Notes: a model not told the origin generated them from the letters alone. 64,000 nucleotides of DNA from Falsiroseomonas ponticola (GCF_016805305.1 NZ_JAERQN010000001.1:1488001-1552000); one strand, 5' to 3'; shown: positions 1 through 8,950, counted from the first letter of the stretch. A program made the numbers and translations.

Positions 1-403
1 CGAGGTCCGACGCAGCGTCGAACACCTTCGGGTACCGGAGGTACGCGAGCAGCGCAAAGTGCTTCGGGTCGAGCGGGACCGCGTCATCCGTGCTGTCGTC
101 GGCGGGGGCGGAAATGGTGACCTTCAGGCGCGCGGCGCGTTCCTGCAGCAGCACCATGCCAGCCTCGGTGCCGAGCTCCGCGATGTGGTGGAGATCCGCC
201 ACCAGCCCGCTCGGCAGCGCGTCCTCGGGCCCCTCGAACAGCTTCGTCAGCGCGGCTCGCGCCTCCGGCTCCGGCAGGTCAAAGATGGTCGAATCGGACG
301 GGTCGGCGCCATGCGCCTCGCGCTCGAACAACTCGCGGAAGAGCTCCAGGCTCACGGTGCGCAGGAACTTGGGATTGACGAACTTCCTCAAGTCGGAGGC
401 CAT
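1..403 (-). CDS. Hypothetical protein, 3' end outside the window
   Basis: The minus-strand frame is open from an ATG at 403 to the window edge, giving the first 134 residues; the C-terminus is missing. The product is acidic and mostly helical-looking, beginning MASDLRKFVNPKFL, with no signal peptide and no motif I can name. It is divergent from the truncated serine recombinase at 562, with a gap of about 158 bp that must hold both promoters. I do not recognise a characterised family. Its position beside a recombinase remnant suggests mobile-element cargo, but that is only context. Confidence 0.6.
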   Translation of the reverse strand, partial: MASDLRKFVNPKFLRTVSLELFRELFEREAHGADPSDSTIFDLPEPEARAALTKLFEGPEDALPSGLVADLHHIAELGTEAGMVLLQERAARLKVTISAPADDSTDDAVPLDPKHFALLAYLRYPKVFDAASDL

Positions 404-561
404 GGGCGGGGTCTCGCTCGACAGGCGAAGGTTGGGGGGATGGGAACGCGTTCCGCGTTTGTTCTAGACAAGTGTCCCGCCCGGAGTCGAATCCTATTTC
501 GCGGCGGCGATACGGTTCGGCGAGCCTCGGCATGAGGACTCGCGCTGCCGCCGGCGCGGCG

Positions 562-918
<357 letters not shown>

Positions 919-1455
919 CCTTCGGCCGCGAGGTCGGCGTCAAGCCCTGCCGTGCCCGTGCCTCTGAGGCCTTTTCACGGTGTTTCCGCTCATGGCCATC
1001 CACACTGGAAGCACAGCACAGGATCGGAAAAATCGAGAGGCTTGGGCCTGAGATGCGCCGGATTCAGACGTCCGAGACGTTCGCCCCAGCGAAGCAGTTG
1101 CTGAATGTTGAAGCCCCACGCCGCCGCAAACATTATATAAAACAGATGGTTGCGGCTTGTAGACTGGATCGGACAAGTCCCGAGGGTCGGAGAGAAAGGC
1201 CCGGAGAGAGAGTTGCGCCGCGGCTCGCGACCCGACTCGAAGTCCCGAGGTGCGGGCTGAAAGCCTGGCGGAAGGCCGCGGCTTTGCGGGTCGTCGCCAG
1301 CACGGAGAACGAGATCTGGAAAACCGAATGGAGCACCGATAGGAACCGGGGAACAAAATTCTCTGGGCGGCAGCCGACGGCGGGAGGGGTTCAACGGGAC
1401 GCTGAGCGATGGACACCCGGTGACGGCGCGCTACGTCGTCGAGTAGCCCGCGGAC
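919..1455. other. Gene-free scar region
   Basis: Between the recombinase breakpoint and the ynfA remnant no intact gene is visible. The open frames here are unconvincing in composition. The only protein-like stretch is a short minus-strand frame at 990-1150, listed separately as a possible transposase tail. The region reads as several broken mobile-element and host fragments joined together. Confidence 0.5.
990..1150 (-). pseudogene. Possible IS5-like transposase C-terminal remnant
   Basis: A minus-strand frame contains a stretch reading [19 protein letters not shown] before a stop at 990. This resembles the C-terminal helix common in IS5/IS1182-type transposases, which typically read like VMAAVGFNFxxLLRW. 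No start codon, upstream DDE residues or terminal inverted repeats are visible. The call rests on one short motif, so a chance resemblance is possible. Confidence 0.3.
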
Positions 1456-1778
1456 CTGAAGACCTACCTCGCCTTCGCCTATGCCGCCCTGGTCAAGAGC
1501 GCCGGCTCCTTCGCCTGCTGTGGCTCCGGTCCGACAGGTCCGTCCTCTGGCTGCTGCCGGACTTGGGCCCGCCTGCCCTCGTCGCCCGGCTGCTCACGCT
1601 GGCGGAGAGCGAGGCGGCCGGGCGGGTCTATGCGGCCTATAGCGGCGTTTACGTCGTCACTGCCCTGCTCTGGCTGTGGCTCGTCAACGGGCGGCGGGCC
1701 GACAGATGGGACGTCGCGGGGACCGCAGTCTGCCTGACAGGAAGCATGACGATCCTACTGGCGCCTCGGCAGACGTGA
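1456..1778 (+). pseudogene. ynfA: YnfA-type (UPF0060) small membrane protein, frameshifted
   Basis: The YnfA family are about 110-residue proteins with four membrane helices and no settled function. Here the beginning ([19 protein letters not shown]) is read in one frame from about 1456. The rest ([20 protein letters not shown], then [20 protein letters not shown] and a tail ending in LLAPRQT) is read in another frame down to the stop at 1778. The two frames join near 1515-1525, so a small indel has broken the gene. An in-frame TAG lies just upstream and no clear start codon remains. A sequencing error could give the same picture, but the scarred surroundings favour real decay. Confidence 0.7.
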
Positions 1779-1972
1779 GGTCGCGCGTCGGCCTCGACGC
1801 CACGGCGCGGCGGAGCCGGGAGCAGGCCGCTCGTCGCGGGCGACGTCATCGGCCTACGGCACTCCCCTCCGCTACGGCGCTTTGCTGCGAGCATTGCGAG
1901 GGCCGGTGCCGCTCCGAGGATCATGAGGAAGAGCGCCAGCAGGGCGAGCGCCGGGTCGTGGTGGAGGGTCAC
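1649..1972 (-). CDS. Possible small membrane protein downstream of PepSY gene
   Basis: A minus-strand frame from a GTG at 1972 begins with a convincing membrane helix (roughly residues 7-27, rich in Leu, Ala, Ile). A basic, proline-rich tail follows, read antisense to the ynfA remnant. It starts about 22 bases after the end of the PepSY gene on the same strand, so it could be its second cistron. Only the N-terminal third looks like a protein. The remainder may be fortuitous open frame in GC-rich DNA. Confidence 0.3.
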   Translation of the reverse strand: MTLHHDPALALLALFLMILGAAPALAMLAAKRRSGGECRRPMTSPATSGLLPAPPRRGVEADARPHVCRGASRIVMLPVRQTAVPATSHLSARRPLTSHSQSRAVTT

Positions 1973-1994
1973 TGACGTGGATCCTTCGGGGCCG

Positions 1995-2282
1995 TCACCA
2001 GCCCGCATGCCGGCCAGTGCGCTCGTCCTGCCGCAACACCTGCCCCGTGGCCGCATCCACCTGCAGCTTCATGCGCCGGCCGCTCCGGTCCGTGGCCTTC
2101 ACCTCGATGACGCCCCGCTCGCGCTCCATCTCGTGGATCTGGAAGCCCTGGCTCTCCAGTCGCGCGGCGACGTCTGAGAAGTTCAGGCCGCGGTCGGGCT
2201 GAGCCCGAGCGGGCTGGGCCATGGCGCTGCCGCCGGTCGCGACGGCTGAAGCGAGGGCGGCGGTGAGCAAGGTCTTCCGCAT
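1995..2282 (-). CDS. Secreted PepSY-domain protein (95 aa)
   Basis: The start at 2282 gives a clean signal peptide (basic MRK, hydrophobic LLTAALASAVA, cleavage near SAMA-QP), so the product is periplasmic. The rest is a single PepSY-type domain, with the usual C-terminal pattern seen here as LQVDAATGQVLRQDE. Longer frames upstream lack this signal. PepSY proteins are thought to inhibit or chaperone periplasmic proteins. The gene is divergent from a second PepSY gene at 2416. That gene leads into a two-component operon, which suggests both proteins modulate or respond to that system. Confidence 0.85.
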   Translation of the reverse strand: MRKTLLTAALASAVATGGSAMAQPARAQPDRGLNFSDVAARLESQGFQIHEMERERGVIEVKATDRSGRRMKLQVDAATGQVLRQDERTGRHAGW

Positions 2283-2375
2283 CGGTTGAACTCCGTTGGC
2301 TAGCGCCGCGCCGCGTCGTGCAGCCGGCATGGACCGCTTGTAGGCGCCACCCCCTGACGCCTGGCCGCACCGCGT

Positions 2376-2407
2376 CGTCAGCGACGCGTCAGCAGCCGAG
2401 GTATAGT
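2376..2407 (+). promoter_or_regulatory. Promoter with 11-bp direct repeats (response-regulator site)
   Basis: CGTCAGC occurs at 2376-2382 and again at 2387-2393, exactly 11 bp apart, the spacing typical of OmpR-family binding sites. A -10-like TATAGT lies at 2402-2407, so the repeats cover the -35 region. The next ATG is at 2416, only nine bases after the -10 hexamer. Autoregulation by the response regulator encoded at 2727 is the natural inference. Confidence 0.5.
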
Positions 2408-2415
2408 GGTGCACC

Positions 2416-2727
2416 ATGCCGCTTCGCCGCGCCCTGCTCTGTCTTGCCTTCATCGCCGCACCGGCCTGCGCCGCGCGCGCCGAAGACCGGCGCCGGCGTG
2501 AGCAGCAGGAGCGCGCCCGCCGCGCGCTCGCCGAGGGACGCATCCGCCCGCTCGCCGAGATCCTCGTTCTGCTGCAGCCGCGGCTCGGCGGCGAGGTGAT
2601 CGGGGTAGAGTTGGACGAGGAGGACGGGATATTCGTCTACGAGATCAAGGTGCTGACGCCGCGCGGGCGGCGCCTGGAATACGAAGTGGACGCCGCGACG
2701 GGCCGCGTCCTGAAGGTGGACGACTGA
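2416..2727 (+). CDS. Secreted PepSY-domain protein, first gene of two-component operon
   Basis: This 103-residue protein has a signal peptide (cleavage near CAARA-ED), a charged helix (about 24-45) and one PepSY domain ending LEYEVDAATGRVLKVDD. It should be periplasmic, where it could sense or inhibit the input domain of the kinase encoded downstream. Its TGA overlaps the ATG of the response regulator (TGATG), so the two are translationally coupled. The mRNA may be nearly leaderless, since the -10 hexamer ends nine bases before the start. The family is clear but the specific function is not. Confidence 0.85.
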   Translation: MPLRRALLCLAFIAAPACAARAEDRRRREQQERARRALAEGRIRPLAEILVLLQPRLGGEVIGVELDEEDGIFVYEIKVLTPRGRRLEYEVDAATGRVLKVDD

Positions 2728-3398
2728 TGCGCCTGCTGCTGGCGGAGGACGACCCACGGATCGCGGCGCACGTGCGCCGCGCGCTCGAGGCGGCGGGCTA
2801 CCTGGTGGACCTGGCCGCGGACGGCGAGGAGGCCCTGTTCCGCGGCGAGACGGAGGCGTACGCGCTCGTCGTGCTGGACCTCGGCCTGCCCCGCATGGAC
2901 GGGCTCGCGGTGCTCAAGCGCTGGCGGGCGGAGGGGCGGCACATGCCGGTGCTCGTGCTGACCGCCCGCGGCGCCTGGTCCGAGCGCGTGGAGGGGATCG
3001 ACGCGGGCGCAGACGACTACCTGCCGAAGCCCTTTCGCGTCGAGGAACTGCTGGCCCGGGTCCGCGCCCTGGTCCGCCGCTCGGCCGGGATCGGCTCCCC
3101 TGTCATCGAGGCCGGGCGCCTCGCGCTCGACACCAGGCTGAAGGAGGTCCGGCTGGACGGCGTGCCGGTCGCGCTGTCTGCGCTTGAATGGCGCTTCCTC
3201 AGCGTGCTCGCCCACCGGCGCGGCGAGGTCGTGCCCGTGGGCGAGATCGTCGAGCAGCTCTACGGCGACGACGACGCGCGCGACGCCAACGCGGTGGAGG
3301 CGCTGGTCGCGCGGCTTCGCCGCAAGCTCGGGGCCGACGCGGTCGAGACGCGCCGGGGGCTTGGCTACGCGCTACCCGCCGCACCTTCGCCGGCGTGA
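2727..3398 (+). CDS. OmpR/PhoB-family response regulator
   Basis: This 223-residue two-domain regulator has a receiver domain (about 1-115) with acidic residues Asp8/Asp9, phospho-acceptor Asp51 in VVLDLGLP, Thr79 and Lys101. A winged-helix DNA-binding domain occupies about 128-220. Overall it resembles the QseB/PmrA group. Its TGA overlaps the GTG start of the sensor kinase (GTGA at 3395-3398), the usual coupling for a cognate pair. Target genes probably include its own operon through the direct repeats at 2376-2393. The signal sensed cannot be read from sequence. Confidence 0.95.
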   Translation: MRLLLAEDDPRIAAHVRRALEAAGYLVDLAADGEEALFRGETEAYALVVLDLGLPRMDGLAVLKRWRAEGRHMPVLVLTARGAWSERVEGIDAGADDYLPKPFRVEELLARVRALVRRSAGIGSPVIEAGRLALDTRLKEVRLDGVPVALSALEWRFLSVLAHRRGEVVPVGEIVEQLYGDDDARDANAVEALVARLRRKLGADAVETRRGLGYALPAAPSPA

Positions 3399-4870
3399 CG
3401 CGGGCGCGCTCCCTTCGCCTACGGCTGCTTCTGGCCGGGCTCGTCTCCATCGGCGTCGTCCTCGCCGGCGCGACGGCGGGGCTGTCGCTGCTCTTCGAGC
3501 GCCACGCCGAGCGCCAGCTTACGCGCGAGCTCACGGCTGTTGTGGAGGGGCTGGCGGCGCAGCTGGACCGCGACCGGGCGGGTGGTGCCTGGGTGCTCGG
3601 CGCGCCGCCGGGCGACCCACGCTACGACCGCCCGCTTTCGGGCTTCTACTGGCAGGTCTCGCCGAGCGCGGGCGGCGCGCCGGTCCTGCAATCCCGTTCG
3701 CTGTGGGACGCGACCCTCGCCCTCCCGCCGCCCGCGGACGGCGCGCTGACGCGGATTCCGGGCCCGGGCGGTGCGCCGCTGCTGGCGATCCGCCGGGACA
3801 TCACCATGCCGACGCGCCTCGGCGGCGAGCGGCTCGTCGTCCTCGCCGCCCGAGACGCCGCGGAGGTGGAAGAGGCCGGCGCGGGCTTCCGGAGGGATCT
3901 GCTGCCCTTCCTCGCGTTCATCGCCGCCCTGCTGCTCGCTGCCTCGATGCTCCAGCTCTCCGTGGGCCTGGCGCCGCTCGGCGCCGTGCGCCAACGCTTG
4001 GCGGCGATCCGCTCGGGGCGCGAGGCGCGGCTCGGCGAGGCGGGTCTGCCGGCGGAGATCCAGCCCCTCGCCCGCGAACTGGACGGCCTGCTCGCGCAGC
4101 GCGAGCGTGACGTGGCCGCGGCGCGCACCCGTGCCGGCGACCTCGCTCACGGTCTCAAAACGCCCATCCAGGTCCTGATCGCCGAGGCCGAGCGCCTGGA
4201 GGAGGCGGGCCAGTGCGAGGCGGCTGCGGCGGTGGGCGACGCGACCGAGGCGATGCGCCGCCATGTCGAACGCGAGCTGGCCCGCGCCCGCCGGGCCGGG
4301 CGCGCCCGGGGCGAGCGCGCGGAGCCGTGGCGTGTGGCGAAGCGCCTCATCGCCGTGCTGTCTCGCACCGCCGAGGGCGCGCGGCTCCGCTGGGAGGTCG
4401 GCGGCCCGCCGGAGGCCGCCGCGGCAATCCACGAGGACGACCTGGCGGAGGCGCTCGGCGCGCTGATGGAGAACGCGGCCCGGTTCGCCGCGGCCGCAGT
4501 GCGGGTGGAGGTGCAGGAGGAAGACGGCTCGATTGCGGTCGCCGTGATGGACGACGGTCCCGGGCTCGCGACCTCCGACCACGCCGAGGCGCTGCGCCGG
4601 GGCGGGCGGCTGGACGAGGCCGGTGCGGGCTCGGGCCTCGGCCTGCCGATCGCGCGCGAGATCGCCGAGGGGGTGGGTGGATCGCTGCGCCTCGGGCCCA
4701 CGCATCCAGGTGCGATGACCGTCGCGCTGGTCCTGCCCGTTGCCGGCGGGGGCGCTGGCCTGCCGAGAGCTGGCGCGGCCCGCGCTGACGGGACGCTGAC
4801 GCCGGGCACGGGACTCGCGTCAGCGACAGTCCGGCAGGATCGGCGGGCACAACCAGGCTCCCCGCCATGA
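3395..4870 (+). CDS. Membrane sensor histidine kinase
   Basis: Starting at the GTG that overlaps the regulator's stop gives 491 residues. One membrane helix lies near 8-32, a periplasmic sensor region of about 135 residues follows, and a second helix lies near 168-190. The H-box is GDLAHGLKTP with phosphorylatable His252, the N-box has Asn360, G1 is DDGPGL at 386-391 and G2 is GSGLGLP at 412-418. These show a complete HATPase. It should phosphorylate the adjacent regulator. It overlaps the cytochrome b561 gene by ATGA, placing a redox protein in the same transcript. Confidence 0.93.
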   Translation: MTRARSLRLRLLLAGLVSIGVVLAGATAGLSLLFERHAERQLTRELTAVVEGLAAQLDRDRAGGAWVLGAPPGDPRYDRPLSGFYWQVSPSAGGAPVLQSRSLWDATLALPPPADGALTRIPGPGGAPLLAIRRDITMPTRLGGERLVVLAARDAAEVEEAGAGFRRDLLPFLAFIAALLLAASMLQLSVGLAPLGAVRQRLAAIRSGREARLGEAGLPAEIQPLARELDGLLAQRERDVAAARTRAGDLAHGLKTPIQVLIAEAERLEEAGQCEAAAAVGDATEAMRRHVERELARARRAGRARGERAEPWRVAKRLIAVLSRTAEGARLRWEVGGPPEAAAAIHEDDLAEALGALMENAARFAAAAVRVEVQEEDGSIAVAVMDDGPGLATSDHAEALRRGGRLDEAGAGSGLGLPIAREIAEGVGGSLRLGPTHPGAMTVALVLPVAGGGAGLPRAGAARADGTLTPGTGLASATVRQDRRAQPGSPP

Positions 4871-5439
4871 CGACCGACCACGACCGCCACGATCTGCCGA
4901 CGCTCTGGCTGCACTGGCTGACAGCCGCGGCGGTGCTCGCCGCCTGGGGACTCGGCAGTGCGATGGACTGGGCGCCGCGCGGCCCGGTGCGCGAGACGCT
5001 TCGGGAGGCGCATGTCGCCTGCGGACTTCTTGTGCTGGCGGCGGCCGCGGCGCGGCTCGTGTGGCGGCCACTTGCGCGCGCGCCGGTGCGGCTTCCTTCT
5101 CCTCGTTGGGTGCGGTGGGCGGAGAAGACGGTGAAGACGATGCTCTACGTGCTGCCACCCGCCGTCGCGCTGCTCGGCATTGCCATGCTCTGGGCAAAAG
5201 GCCGGGACGTGGCGCCCTTTGGCCTCGTCCTGCTCCCTACGCCCTGGCTGCGCGACCGTGCGCTGGGACATGCGCTGGAGGATCTGCATGCCATGGCCGC
5301 GGACGGACTGTTGCTGGTGGTCGGCCTCCACGCCGCGGCCTCTCTGCTGCACGGCTTGGTTCTGCGCGACGGTGTACTCGCCGGAATGCTGCCGGCTCGC
5401 CGCCGTCGGCCCGCCGCGTCGCCCGGGCCAGGGGCATGA
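4867..5439 (+). CDS. Cytochrome b561-family membrane protein
   Basis: This 190-residue protein has about four membrane helices and histidines at 16, 49, 141 and 155 that fit the two-heme ligand set of small bacterial cytochromes b561 (CybB type). These proteins move electrons between quinol and periplasmic partners. It overlaps the kinase gene (ATGA at 4867) and the following lipoprotein gene (ATGA at 5436), so it is part of the two-component operon. Its presence suggests the system deals with redox or reactive-oxygen stress. That role is inferred from context alone. Confidence 0.88.
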   Translation: MTTDHDRHDLPTLWLHWLTAAAVLAAWGLGSAMDWAPRGPVRETLREAHVACGLLVLAAAAARLVWRPLARAPVRLPSPRWVRWAEKTVKTMLYVLPPAVALLGIAMLWAKGRDVAPFGLVLLPTPWLRDRALGHALEDLHAMAADGLLLVVGLHAAASLLHGLVLRDGVLAGMLPARRRRPAASPGPGA

Positions 5440-6407
5440 GGCCGCTGTGGCACGGGGCAGCCCTGGCCGGCGCGGCGCTGCTCGCGGGCTGTGCCATGGA
5501 TCCCGCCGCGGCGCCGCCGCGGGCGGTGTCCGACCGGCTTTGCGCCAGCCGCGCGGGTGACCCGCCGGCAGTGCCCCGTGCGCCGGTCGCCGCCGGCGAC
5601 CGAGATCAGCTCGCAGCCGTTGGCTACTCCCCCGTTGCGCTGCGCGCGGCGGACGCTGTGGGCGCAGTGCCCTTGATGCTGAGGCTGGACGCGCCGGCGG
5701 GCACGGCCGGTGCCCCAGCTGCCCGGCTCGCCGCGCGGCAGGAACTCGTCGAGCGAATCCTGCAGGGGATGCTCGATGCCGCAGGCACCATCGCTGAGAT
5801 CGACTGCGAGGGCGAGCGTGGCGACCAGCTCCGCACGCGCCTGCAGGCGGTGCAGGACCGGCGTGCGCGGCAGCTTGGCGTCGCGGGCCTGCTGCTCGGC
5901 GCGGGCACGGCCGCGCTGACGGGTGGGCTCTCGCTCGCGGGCGCTGCGGCCGCAGGCAGCGTGGCTGGCATCGCAGGGGGCGCGGCGGAGGCGTCGGCGG
6001 CTGGTGCGCTCCTGTTCGGCACGCCGCCCACGGGCCACCTTTCCACGCCTCGAAACCTGCTGCGGGAGGTCTGGGAACGTCCGGTGGAGCCGCGATTGAT
6101 CCCTGCTTCCGTCTGGCGTTACCTCTCCTATCCCGACCGCGGCAGCGCGAGCCAGCTCGACCTGCTGCTCGCCGAATGGCGCACGCCCGAGATGCTCGGA
6201 CCGCCTGGCTCGGAGCTGGAGCGGCGGAACGCCTCCGTCCTCTTCGGGGAGGCGGGGGAGTACACGCCCGGGCTGCTGGAGGTGCGCGACAAGATGCTCG
6301 ACCTGCTCGAGGCCAGCATCGCGCTGATGCACCAGGACCTCCGGACCCTGCTGAGCGAGGTCCGCGGCCGGGTTGCGCGGGGTTCGGCCGGCGCGTCGCG
6401 GTACTAG
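5436..6407 (+). CDS. Predicted lipoprotein of unknown function
   Basis: The ATG overlapping the previous stop gives a 323-residue product with a lipobox LAGC (Cys19), so it should be a lipid-anchored envelope protein. Residues about 150-195 form a Gly/Ala-rich hydrophobic hairpin that could insert in a membrane. The remainder is helical and charged. I do not recognise a named family. It ends four bases inside the convergent cotransporter gene, so the two genes' 3' ends overlap and no separate terminator fits between them. Confidence 0.8.
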   Translation: MRPLWHGAALAGAALLAGCAMDPAAAPPRAVSDRLCASRAGDPPAVPRAPVAAGDRDQLAAVGYSPVALRAADAVGAVPLMLRLDAPAGTAGAPAARLAARQELVERILQGMLDAAGTIAEIDCEGERGDQLRTRLQAVQDRRARQLGVAGLLLGAGTAALTGGLSLAGAAAAGSVAGIAGGAAEASAAGALLFGTPPTGHLSTPRNLLREVWERPVEPRLIPASVWRYLSYPDRGSASQLDLLLAEWRTPEMLGPPGSELERRNASVLFGEAGEYTPGLLEVRDKMLDLLEASIALMHQDLRTLLSEVRGRVARGSAGASRY

Positions 6408-8062
6408 GAGCCGTCTACGTCCTCGGCGGCGTCGGCAAGGCGGCTCGGCAGCAACTCGCCCCGCCGCTCTAGCAGCGGGTGCGCGACCGCGGCGAGGTGC
6501 CCGCCCACGCGCCGCAAGTCCCTCACCGCGTCGAGCAGTAGGCGCTCGGGCGCGCCGCCCGCGTCGGCGAGCCGCGCCATGGCGCCCCGTTCCGCCGCTC
6601 GCAGCGCCTCTTTACCGCGCACCAGGCGCCGCGCCGCGCCCGCGTCGGCGTGCAGGAAGACCGCGACCGCGAGCCGGAGCTGGTCGGCGAGCGCGGCGTG
6701 CAGCGCGTCGAGCTCGTCCAGCGCCGCGGGGGCGAGGGCGAGGCCGCGCCGCTGGCGCTTGGCTGCGTGGCGCACCAAGTCGCGCGAGACCACGTCGGCG
6801 GCGTGCTCCAGCGCGACGGCGAAGGCCCGCACTTCGTCGAGGCGTGCAGCCTCCTCGTCGCCCAGGCTCTCCCGGCGGACGCGCGCAAGGTAGCCGTGCA
6901 GCGCGCCGTGCAGCCGGTCCACCGCGTCGTCCATCCGCGCGACCGCCTTGGCGCCATCACGGTCGGCGCCGTCGCGGAACGCGGCGGCCGAACCCCGGAC
7001 CATCGCCTCCAGCCCGTCGGCCATTCGCAGCGCCTCCCGCGCCGCGTTCGCCAGCGCAACGGTCGGCGTGCCCAGCGCCACCTCGTCCAGGTAGCGCGGC
7101 GCCCCCTCATCGGCCTCCAGCTCCCGTTCAGGCAGCAGCCGGGTGAGCAGTCGCGCAGTGCCGGACAGCAGTGGGAGGGCCAGCGCCGCGGCGGCGAGGT
7201 TGAAGGCGAGGTGGGCGTTGGCAACGAGCCGCGCAGGCGTTGGGTCGAGCGCAGCCAGCCAAGCCGCCGCGTGGGGTAGCACCGCGAGCCCGAGCATGCA
7301 GCCCGCCGCCCGGTTCAGCAGGTTGCCGGCGGGCAGCCGCAGCCGTGCGCGGTCCCGTCCGTCGCCGCCCGCCTCCAGCAGCGGGTTCAGGGCGCTGCCC
7401 AGGTTGGCGCCGAGCACCATGGCGAGGGAGGCATCGGGCCCGACCGCCCCGGTCCCGGCGAGTGATGCGACGAAGAGCACCCCCGCGATGGAGGAGTGCG
7501 CCGCCCAGGCAACGGCAGCGGCGAGCGCAAGATTGGCGAGCGGCTGGTCTGCGACAAGCCCCAGTGCCCGCCGCAGGCCGGGTGACGCCTCGACCGGCGC
7601 CATCGTCTCGGCCATCAGGTGGAGCGCGAGGAGCATCAGCCCGAGCCCGATCGTGGCGCGGCCAAGGTCGCGCGTGCGGGTCCGCTCCGCCCGGCGGAAG
7701 GCGACGACACCAGCAAGGATCAACAGCGGGAAGACGGCGGAGACATCGAAGGCGAGCGCCTGCACGACCAGGGCCGTGCCGACGTTGGCGCCCAACATGG
7801 CGGCGAGCGCCGGGGCAAGGGCGACCGCGCCGGCGGCGGCGAAGGAGCCGAGCATCAGGGCCGTCGCGGTGCTACTCTGGAGCGCAGTGGTAACGCCGAG
7901 GCCGGCCAGGAAGGCGCGGCCGCGGCCCTCCAGCGCCACCCCGAGCCAGACCCGCAGGCGGCTGCCGAAGGCGCGCTCGATCCCGCTGCGGACCATGTGC
8001 AGGCCCCAAAGCAGCAGGGCCGCCTCGCCCGCCAGCTCAATCAGGATTCTCAGCTCTGCCAT
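6404..8062 (-). CDS. Na+/phosphate cotransporter family protein (NptA/PNaS type)
   Basis: The start at 8062 (MAELRILIELAG) gives 552 residues. The N-terminal half has about eight to ten membrane helices containing the repeated family signature, seen as TALQSSTATALMLGSF and MLGANVGTALVV. A second half-repeat contains SSIAGVLF and LGANLGSALNP. The C-terminal 200 residues form a soluble helical PhoU-like domain. Members import phosphate with Na+ or adjust cytoplasmic phosphate. An ATG at 8101 would add 13 unlikely residues. The gene is convergent with the lipoprotein gene. Confidence 0.9.
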   Translation of the reverse strand: MAELRILIELAGEAALLLWGLHMVRSGIERAFGSRLRVWLGVALEGRGRAFLAGLGVTTALQSSTATALMLGSFAAAGAVALAPALAAMLGANVGTALVVQALAFDVSAVFPLLILAGVVAFRRAERTRTRDLGRATIGLGLMLLALHLMAETMAPVEASPGLRRALGLVADQPLANLALAAAVAWAAHSSIAGVLFVASLAGTGAVGPDASLAMVLGANLGSALNPLLEAGGDGRDRARLRLPAGNLLNRAAGCMLGLAVLPHAAAWLAALDPTPARLVANAHLAFNLAAAALALPLLSGTARLLTRLLPERELEADEGAPRYLDEVALGTPTVALANAAREALRMADGLEAMVRGSAAAFRDGADRDGAKAVARMDDAVDRLHGALHGYLARVRRESLGDEEAARLDEVRAFAVALEHAADVVSRDLVRHAAKRQRRGLALAPAALDELDALHAALADQLRLAVAVFLHADAGAARRLVRGKEALRAAERGAMARLADAGGAPERLLLDAVRDLRRVGGHLAAVAHPLLERRGELLPSRLADAAEDVDGS

Positions 8063-8170
8063 TGCGCCGAAGTATGCCGACGTCCCGCGACCAATGTCCA
8101 AATGTGCCGTCTGCCCGGCCCCGCGTTGGCTTTGCCACCGTGGGGCGCCTTGGCCGCACCGCCCGAGAGG

Positions 8171-8499
8171 CTACGAACCTCTGCTCGACATAAGCTGCTG
8201 GGCGGAATGGCAGAGAGCATGGGTGATGCTCTCGCAAAGGGCTGGCAAGATCTTCGCAGCGTCGACAGCCAGTCTGGACACGGCATATCCCTGTTCGCGC
8301 GAGAGGGCGCGTCGTACGGCGGGGGACGTGTCGGCGAAGGTCTGCGGCGGCTTTTGGCGCCGGGCGGCTCTGCAAACCTGCCCCGGCGGCGGTCGTTGAG
8401 GTGCGTCGTTAGCAGGTTGGCGGCCGAAAAGAGCCCGAGCAGGCATGGCGTGGTGAGGGTGAAGGCCGTCTGAGGCCGGTGCCGCTGGGTCTCGATGCC
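8171..8499 (-). pseudogene. Transposase C-terminal remnant, frameshifted
   Basis: Two minus-strand frames together match the C-terminal end of a DDE transposase group common in alphaproteobacteria. The first segment (8392-8499) reads VGIETQR... then TTPCLLGLFSAANLL. The second (8171 to about 8385), in a different frame, reads KPPQTFADTSPAVRRALSREQ and ends ITHALCHSA. The catalytic domain is missing. It lies between the host cotransporter gene and the tail end of the phage element and is an insertion scar. The exact IS family (possibly IS701-like) is uncertain. Confidence 0.6.
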
Positions 8500-8770
8500 C
8501 ACGGTGCGCGAAGTCTCCGACCGTGCGACGGCAGCAATCCGCCGCACCGGTCGCCCTGCGGAAGCCGACTATCGGCGCTCAATGAGGGTAAAGGCCAGCG
8601 TACTCCCAATCCGCGAGTCGGAACCAAGGAGGGTCGCGGCCTCGTTCCTTTCTCCGGCCGCGCACCATTTGGACATGTCCGGCTTTCTCTCCCTCACGGA
8701 TTCGCTGAGGGCGGCGGTATCTCGCAGATCTGCAGAGGCCGCGGCAGACATGACGTAGCCGACCACGCCA

Positions 8771-8950
8771 TCAGCCGCCCAGCATCCTCCGCAGCACCGC
8801 GATGACGCTGCCTTCGCCCACAAGCAGCAGGAGCACGATGGCTGCGAGCACGACCTCAATGCGCCCGAGCCGCTCATTGGCCTGCTTCCACCGCTCGGCG
8901 CAGACCGCCTCGTGCACGGCGAGCTTCGTCGCCACGTCGTCCTCGCTCAT
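8771..8950 (-). CDS. Small single-helix membrane protein, holin-like (copy 1)
   Basis: This 59-residue product starts at the ATG at 8950 (MSEDDVATKLAVHEAVCAERW). It has a charged amphipathic N-terminal helix and one C-terminal membrane helix (VVLAAIVLLLLVGEGSVIAV). This layout matches XhlA/holin-like phage lysis accessories, but no endolysin is nearby. It is the last gene of the element's tail operon, 18 bp after the large tail protein. A second copy at 60741-60920 differs at about nine positions. Confidence 0.7.
   Translation of the reverse strand: MSEDDVATKLAVHEAVCAERWKQANERLGRIEVVLAAIVLLLLVGEGSVIAVLRRMLGG

Noticed and set aside
480..505. tRNA T-arm-like sequence (GAGTCGAATCCT)
   Set aside because: The invariant GTTC is missing and no matching acceptor or anticodon arm could be found around it.
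59..535. Plus-strand frames near the left edge
   Set aside because: They are antisense to the partial minus-strand gene ending at the window edge, which has normal protein composition.
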